64,000 nt of DNA, taken from NCBI GenBank assembly GCA_963752915.1, contig CAVVZZ010000015.1, positions 186,001 to 250,000 on the forward strand, read 5' to 3'. Positions 60,300-64,000 of this stretch are shown in pieces. The stretch's first letter is position 1. Every line of letters begins with the position of its first letter. Under the pieces are notes generated by a model. The model was not told the origin of the DNA and searched no databases. It saw only the letters and a program-made list of their open reading frames with translations. The position numbers and the translations under genes were made by a program. Source of the stretch: DATJPR01 sp963752915. GTDB taxonomy: Bacteria; Bacteroidota; Ignavibacteria; UBA10030; UBA6906.

Positions 60300-61318
60300 G
60301 GCATCCCCTTTTTCCGGTTCACAACAATGGTCTCGGCAAGCCGGATGGCTTCAAGCATGCTCGAAGGGTCTGCAGCATTCTTCCCGGCAATGTCGAATGC
60401 TGTCCCGTGGTCGGGAGAAGTCCGCACAATCGGCAGTCCCACTGAGACGTTTACCCCGCTTCCCCGCGCGGCCATCTTCAGCGGGATCAGCCCCTGATCA
60501 TGATACATCGCGATGACGACATCGTATGTCCCTGGTTTGTAACGGGCGAAAAACCCGTCGGCCGGAAATGGGCCATCGATGTCCTTCTTCTCCGCGCGAA
60601 GCTCGTGCAGGACAGGGGTGATACAGTGCTCCTCCTCGGTCCCCATCTCTCCGTGCTCGCCCGCATGAGGATTAAGGCCGAGGACGGCGATCCTGGGTCT
60701 CTTGACTCGCCAATCGGAGCGGAGAGCATCGTGGATCGTCACGATGCGCTCCCGGACAAGGGCAGAGGTGATTGCCGGGGCGACGTCCTTTATTGGAAGA
60801 TGGATTGTCACCAGACCGATGCGCAATGTCCGGGACACCAGCATCATCGCCACGCGCTCGCCGTGCGAAAGATGCTGGATCATTTCCGTCTGACCGGGCC
60901 AATGAAACCCGGCCTTGTGAAGGGCCGTCTTCGAGACCGGTGCGGTAACCACCGCGTCTGCGGAACCTTTCATTACCAGATCGACCGCCAGAGTGATCGC
61001 CTGCCCGGCTGTCATGCCGGCCGACAACGACAGGACTCCGGGATCGACAGGGTTGTCCTTCTCGAGGGGGGGAATTTCCACCAGAGGAATTCTGCGTCTC
61101 TTCCATGTCCGCCGGACAAACTCCCGGAGGCCATCAGTCGACTGCGTCGATTCGAACCGAACGGGCAACCCGTAGCGATCGACGTAATATTCAAATACTG
61201 ACGCCGGTCCGAGGAGGAATGGGCGCGCATTGCCGCGGTATTTTCGTACCCCTTTGATGGCAACCTCGGGTCCGATGCCGTTCATATCTCCCACGGTCAC
61301 TGCAAGAATCGGATTCAT
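60296..61318 (-). CDS. pdxA: 4-hydroxythreonine-4-phosphate dehydrogenase PdxA
   Basis: 340 residues. AVTVGDMNGIGPEVAIKGV, the metal ligands in TAPVSKTALHKAGFHWPGQTE (first His), LGLNPHAGEHGEMGTEE and the YHDQGLIPLKMAARGSGVNV region are conserved, together with RTSPDHGTAFDIAG. It makes 3-amino-2-oxopropyl phosphate for pyridoxine synthesis. With pdxB elsewhere in the window, it shows a DXP-dependent vitamin B6 pathway. It overlaps ftsE and the GWxTD gene. Confidence 0.95.
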   Translation of the reverse strand: MNPILAVTVGDMNGIGPEVAIKGVRKYRGNARPFLLGPASVFEYYVDRYGLPVRFESTQSTDGLREFVRRTWKRRRIPLVEIPPLEKDNPVDPGVLSLSAGMTAGQAITLAVDLVMKGSADAVVTAPVSKTALHKAGFHWPGQTEMIQHLSHGERVAMMLVSRTLRIGLVTIHLPIKDVAPAITSALVRERIVTIHDALRSDWRVKRPRIAVLGLNPHAGEHGEMGTEEEHCITPVLHELRAEKKDIDGPFPADGFFARYKPGTYDVVIAMYHDQGLIPLKMAARGSGVNVSVGLPIVRTSPDHGTAFDIAGKNAADPSSMLEAIRLAETIVVNRKKGMP

Positions 61319-62670
61319 GAGCCCGTTGATGAAAGAAGAACGTATGTCCCGTTCCGCGCGGTATCTTCAAAAACGAATCGTTTGTTGAGCTTGTCGTAAA
61401 CCCAGACTTCCTGGTATGGCTTCCCCGGTGTGAGCGATCGCTCGGTGGAAGAGGGCGGCCCGTAGAGGACGTAAATCCTCCCGCGATCGCTGCGCATGCC
61501 ATCGGGCTGCCGGAGTGTTGCGAACGATCGAGTGGCAACATCCACGCGACGGTAGTATTCCGCCATCAGCGGGTTGAGCGCGGACGTTGTCTTTCCGGAA
61601 CGCGCATTCCAGAATGCTTCCAGGCTGTCTCGACGGGATTCGAACGACCCCTTTTTCAGTCGGTCCACTTCGGCGTCCGGCACGAGAATCCGAAGCGCGT
61701 CGATCGCCACGTCGACATCACGCAAAGAGGTGGGCATGTCCGGCCACAGGGCACGGCAGTGCTCCTCTGCCGTCGCATGTTGATCGCGTCGTTTGATGGT
61801 GAGCGTCACAGTGTATTCACGCAGGGGGAGTTGTGCGAGTGGCACGGGGACGATAATCCCGATCGCATGTCCTCCCTGGATGGTTCTGAAGCCGATGCGC
61901 TCTGAATCACGATAGGGGACAAACGTGCACCCGGAGCGACTCAGGTACGGCACGGACTCGACATGCCGCAAGACGGCATGTTGATCGGACGAACGTCCGC
62001 TCTCGGTGATGGTGTAGCCGATCGAGACGCCGCTGGTGTCGTTGACACCCACGAGTGTGGTCGCCATGTACCCTGTCGCACCGAACAAGAAATCTCTTCC
62101 AAAATTCTGAAGGATGATCGTGTCGGGAAATGCCGTCCCGGGATCACCGAGTGCGAAAAAGACGCTCCCGAAACCGGGAGACGAAAACTGCCGCGGTATG
62201 ATCGCTTTCCCTTCCTTGTCGGTCCTGTCCCGCTTGCTTTCGAGGTCCGTCAGGTCTGTGACGACCGAATAGTCTCCCGGAGGGAGTGACAACGTCGCGA
62301 TACCCTGATACCATTGGTGGTCATCGACGGGGGGTTCGATCGTTTCTGTCGACTGTTCAATCTCTTCGATGACGCGTCCGGCGGAGACTCCGGCCGAATC
62401 AAAAAATTCAAACAGCAGCTCTCCCTTTCTCCTCAACGGCCGGTGCGTGGAGGCAAGACCCGAACGGGAAGCGACGAAGAACCCGAGATCAACCCGGTAC
62501 GGAATATCGATACAGCGGACACTCGAGTCCCCCGGACCGACGTATAACGGCTGATACTGCAATATCATCCTGTTCAGCGCAGCGGGAAGTAAACGATCCG
62601 GCCGCTGAGCGGAAGCCATCGATGAAGCGGTAAGAATGCCAAGGCAGACAACAAACACCCTCTTGTCCAT
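61315..62670 (-). CDS. Secreted GWxTD-domain protein
   Basis: 451 residues with a signal peptide (about 1-22). The C-terminal 120 residues have the GWxTD-domain pattern: LKKGSFESRRDSLEAFWNAR, YYRRVDVATRSFATL, GRIYVLYGPPSSTERS and EVWVYDKLNKRFVFED. The domain is common in FCB bacteria and Acidobacteria; its function is unknown. The N-terminal half is beta-rich (SVYxV-like strands). Its stop overlaps pdxA by four bases and it starts 24 bases after pepA. Confidence 0.85.
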   Translation of the reverse strand: MDKRVFVVCLGILTASSMASAQRPDRLLPAALNRMILQYQPLYVGPGDSSVRCIDIPYRVDLGFFVASRSGLASTHRPLRRKGELLFEFFDSAGVSAGRVIEEIEQSTETIEPPVDDHQWYQGIATLSLPPGDYSVVTDLTDLESKRDRTDKEGKAIIPRQFSSPGFGSVFFALGDPGTAFPDTIILQNFGRDFLFGATGYMATTLVGVNDTSGVSIGYTITESGRSSDQHAVLRHVESVPYLSRSGCTFVPYRDSERIGFRTIQGGHAIGIIVPVPLAQLPLREYTVTLTIKRRDQHATAEEHCRALWPDMPTSLRDVDVAIDALRILVPDAEVDRLKKGSFESRRDSLEAFWNARSGKTTSALNPLMAEYYRRVDVATRSFATLRQPDGMRSDRGRIYVLYGPPSSTERSLTPGKPYQEVWVYDKLNKRFVFEDTARNGTYVLLSSTGS

Positions 62671-62693
62671 GAAGGGCCTTCTCCTTCTCGTGC

Positions 62694-64000
62694 TTACAAT
62701 TTCGAACCATGGTCCGAACGGTGCTGCAGATAGTCTGTCAGCAGTCGGACACCCACGCCGGACCCGCCTTTGGGGAGATACCCCAGGGGTTCTTCGATGA
62801 TGGCTGTTCCGGCGATATCAAGATGAGCCCACGGAGACGATCCCACGAACTGCTTCAGGAACATCGCGCCGGTGATCGCCCCGGCCCAACGACCGCCGAC
62901 ATTTTTCACATCTGCAACGTCGCTCTTCAGCAGACCCGCATAATCTTCAAACATCGGGAGTTCCCAGACGCGTTCTCCCGTCCTCTCGCCCGAGGCTCTC
63001 AGGGAATCGATGAGATTTGCGTCGTTTCCCAGAATCCCTGACGCATAATGGCCGAGAGCCACAACCACGGCGCCCGTGAGCGTCGCCAGATCGATGACTG
63101 CCGCAGGTTTGAACCGCGGCGCATACGCGAGCGCATCTGCAAGGATCAGGCGTCCTTCGGCGTCGGTATTGTCAACTTCCGACGTTTTCCCGTTGTAGTG
63201 TCGGAGGATGTCGCCCGGCTTCAGGGCGTTCCCTCCCGGAAGGTTTTCCGCCACTGGAATAAGTCCGACAAGATGCACCGGGAGCTTCAGGCGGGAAACG
63301 GTATAAAATGTCCCGAGGACGGCTCCCGCACCCGCCATATCCATTTTCATTTCGGCCATGTTGGCGGAAGGCTTGATCGAAATGCCGCCGGAGTCAAACG
63401 TCACCCCTTTCCCTACAAGAACGACTGGCGCTGCGTGGTGTGTTCCTGCGCCGTACTGCAAGGTAATGAATCGCGGAGGCTTTGCACTTCCCTTCGAAAC
63501 CCCGATCAATCCGCCCATGCCAAGCGAGCGGATCTTCTTCTCGTCAAAGACTGTGACCGAAAACCCGCTCTTTTTCCCTGTCGTCTTCGCTGTCGCCGCG
63601 AACGAGTCAGGATAAATCTCATTCCCCGGGGCGTTCACAAGGTCGCGGGCGAGCCAGACGCCTTCGACCAGCGTTTCGGCGAACCGGGCTCCCTTTTGGA
63701 ACTTCTGGAGCGTGGCGGCATCCGGCGCGAGGAGGGTGATCTTCGAGATGAGTGGATCGTGATTGACACTTTTGTATTTGTCGAACCGATACACTCCCAG
63801 GGCTGCCCCTTCCAGCACTGCCGCCGCCACCGCCTCCTCCCGCGGAGCGTCAATCGCGGAGGGCGAATCCTTCGCAATCAGGAAGGGCGGAACATTGATG
63901 AGAACCTCCGTCTGTTTGAGAAGGGAAGCCTGTTTTGCCGCCGTTGCCGCGGCTCTGCGCAAGCGCTCAAGGGTGAGGTCTTTCATCGGCCCGAGGCCCT
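62694..64000 (-). CDS. pepA: Leucyl aminopeptidase, M17 family (5' end outside window)
   Basis: The C-terminal 435 residues. Metal and active-site motifs are intact: GKGVTFDSGGISIKPSANM, AEMKMDMAGAGAVLG and NTDAEGRLILADALAYA, with IDLATLTGAVVVALG nearby. The open frame runs to the window edge with GLGPMKDLTLERLRRAAATA, typical of internal PepA sequence. The ATG at 63986 is therefore internal, and the real start lies outside. The hexameric enzyme removes N-terminal residues from peptides in the cytoplasm. Confidence 0.93.
   Translation of the reverse strand, partial: GLGPMKDLTLERLRRAAATAAKQASLLKQTEVLINVPPFLIAKDSPSAIDAPREEAVAAAVLEGAALGVYRFDKYKSVNHDPLISKITLLAPDAATLQKFQKGARFAETLVEGVWLARDLVNAPGNEIYPDSFAATAKTTGKKSGFSVTVFDEKKIRSLGMGGLIGVSKGSAKPPRFITLQYGAGTHHAAPVVLVGKGVTFDSGGISIKPSANMAEMKMDMAGAGAVLGTFYTVSRLKLPVHLVGLIPVAENLPGGNALKPGDILRHYNGKTSEVDNTDAEGRLILADALAYAPRFKPAAVIDLATLTGAVVVALGHYASGILGNDANLIDSLRASGERTGERVWELPMFEDYAGLLKSDVADVKNVGGRWAGAITGAMFLKQFVGSSPWAHLDIAGTAIIEEPLGYLPKGGSGVGVRLLTDYLQHRSDHGSKL

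Noticed and set aside
1..64000. tRNA, rRNA, CRISPR arrays, insertion sequences or prophage
   Set aside because: No cloverleaf, rRNA-like stretch, regularly spaced repeat or transposase/integrase was found on either strand by reading.

Overview
The window looks like a chromosomal segment of a free-living, Gram-negative member of the FCB superphylum, most plausibly the Bacteroidota/Ignavibacteria side. The reasons are: bacillithiol genes (bshA, a bacilliredoxin), a PorV/PorQ-type outer-membrane protein, a GWxTD-domain protein, single-chain dimeric glycyl-tRNA synthetase, DUF3467 and DUF3109 proteins, the vitamin B6 genes pdxA and pdxB, a complete SUF operon and sigma-54. Base composition is fairly GC-rich and even throughout. 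I see no integrases, transposases, phage genes, CRISPR arrays, rRNA or tRNA, so this is mostly core genome rather than an island.

Layout. Bases 1-1,625: a DUF6249 membrane protein diverges from an ECF sigma/anti-sigma pair. 1,635-6,079: cupin, bshA, yigZ, and a hydroxyacyl-CoA dehydrogenase-acetate kinase pair. 6,214-11,251: a seven-gene minus-strand operon with two ABC-2 type ATPases, three membrane subunits, a small secreted protein and a Yip1-like protein. 11,491-19,582: an Rrf2/IscR-like regulator followed by two cysteine desulfurases, a small unknown protein, SufB, C, D, U, T and an A-type carrier. 19,679-26,967: superoxide dismutase, a methyltransferase, a 32-residue basic protein with its own promoter and terminator, folP-cdaA, pcm-miaA, a GH76-like hydrolase and a bacilliredoxin. 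27,055-35,929: icd, a HIT protein, a TPR protein, DUF3467, an envelope pair (putative lipoprotein plus beta-barrel) and pdxB. 36,143-42,875 (minus): glmM, dprA, DUF3109, rpoN, hslV, hslU. 43,106-53,078 (plus): eleven tightly packed genes from AMMECR1/MEMO1 to a transglutaminase-like protein. 53,081-64,000: PorQ-like protein, rpmE, rsmB, kbl, Mrp and NifU-like Fe-S proteins, EcsC; then on the minus strand pepA (cut by the window edge), a GWxTD protein, pdxA and ftsE.

Working together: Fe-S assembly (Rrf2, SUF, SufT, A-type carrier, Mrp, NifU-C), oxidative-stress and thiol defence (SOD, BshA, bacilliredoxin) and envelope functions dominate. Several clusters are translationally coupled through ATGA or TGATG overlaps.

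The most striking global feature is that at least seven otherwise intact genes (yigZ, hbd, an ABC ATPase, rrf2, miaA, an envelope lipoprotein and a beta-barrel protein) are interrupted by eight frameshifts, and all eight are of the same +1 type. Uncorrected single-base insertions in the assembly are the simplest explanation, but the uniform direction makes checking the reads worthwhile. Clear sigma-70-like promoters recur with the form TTGATT, 17 bases, then an A/T-rich TAnnTT hexamer.
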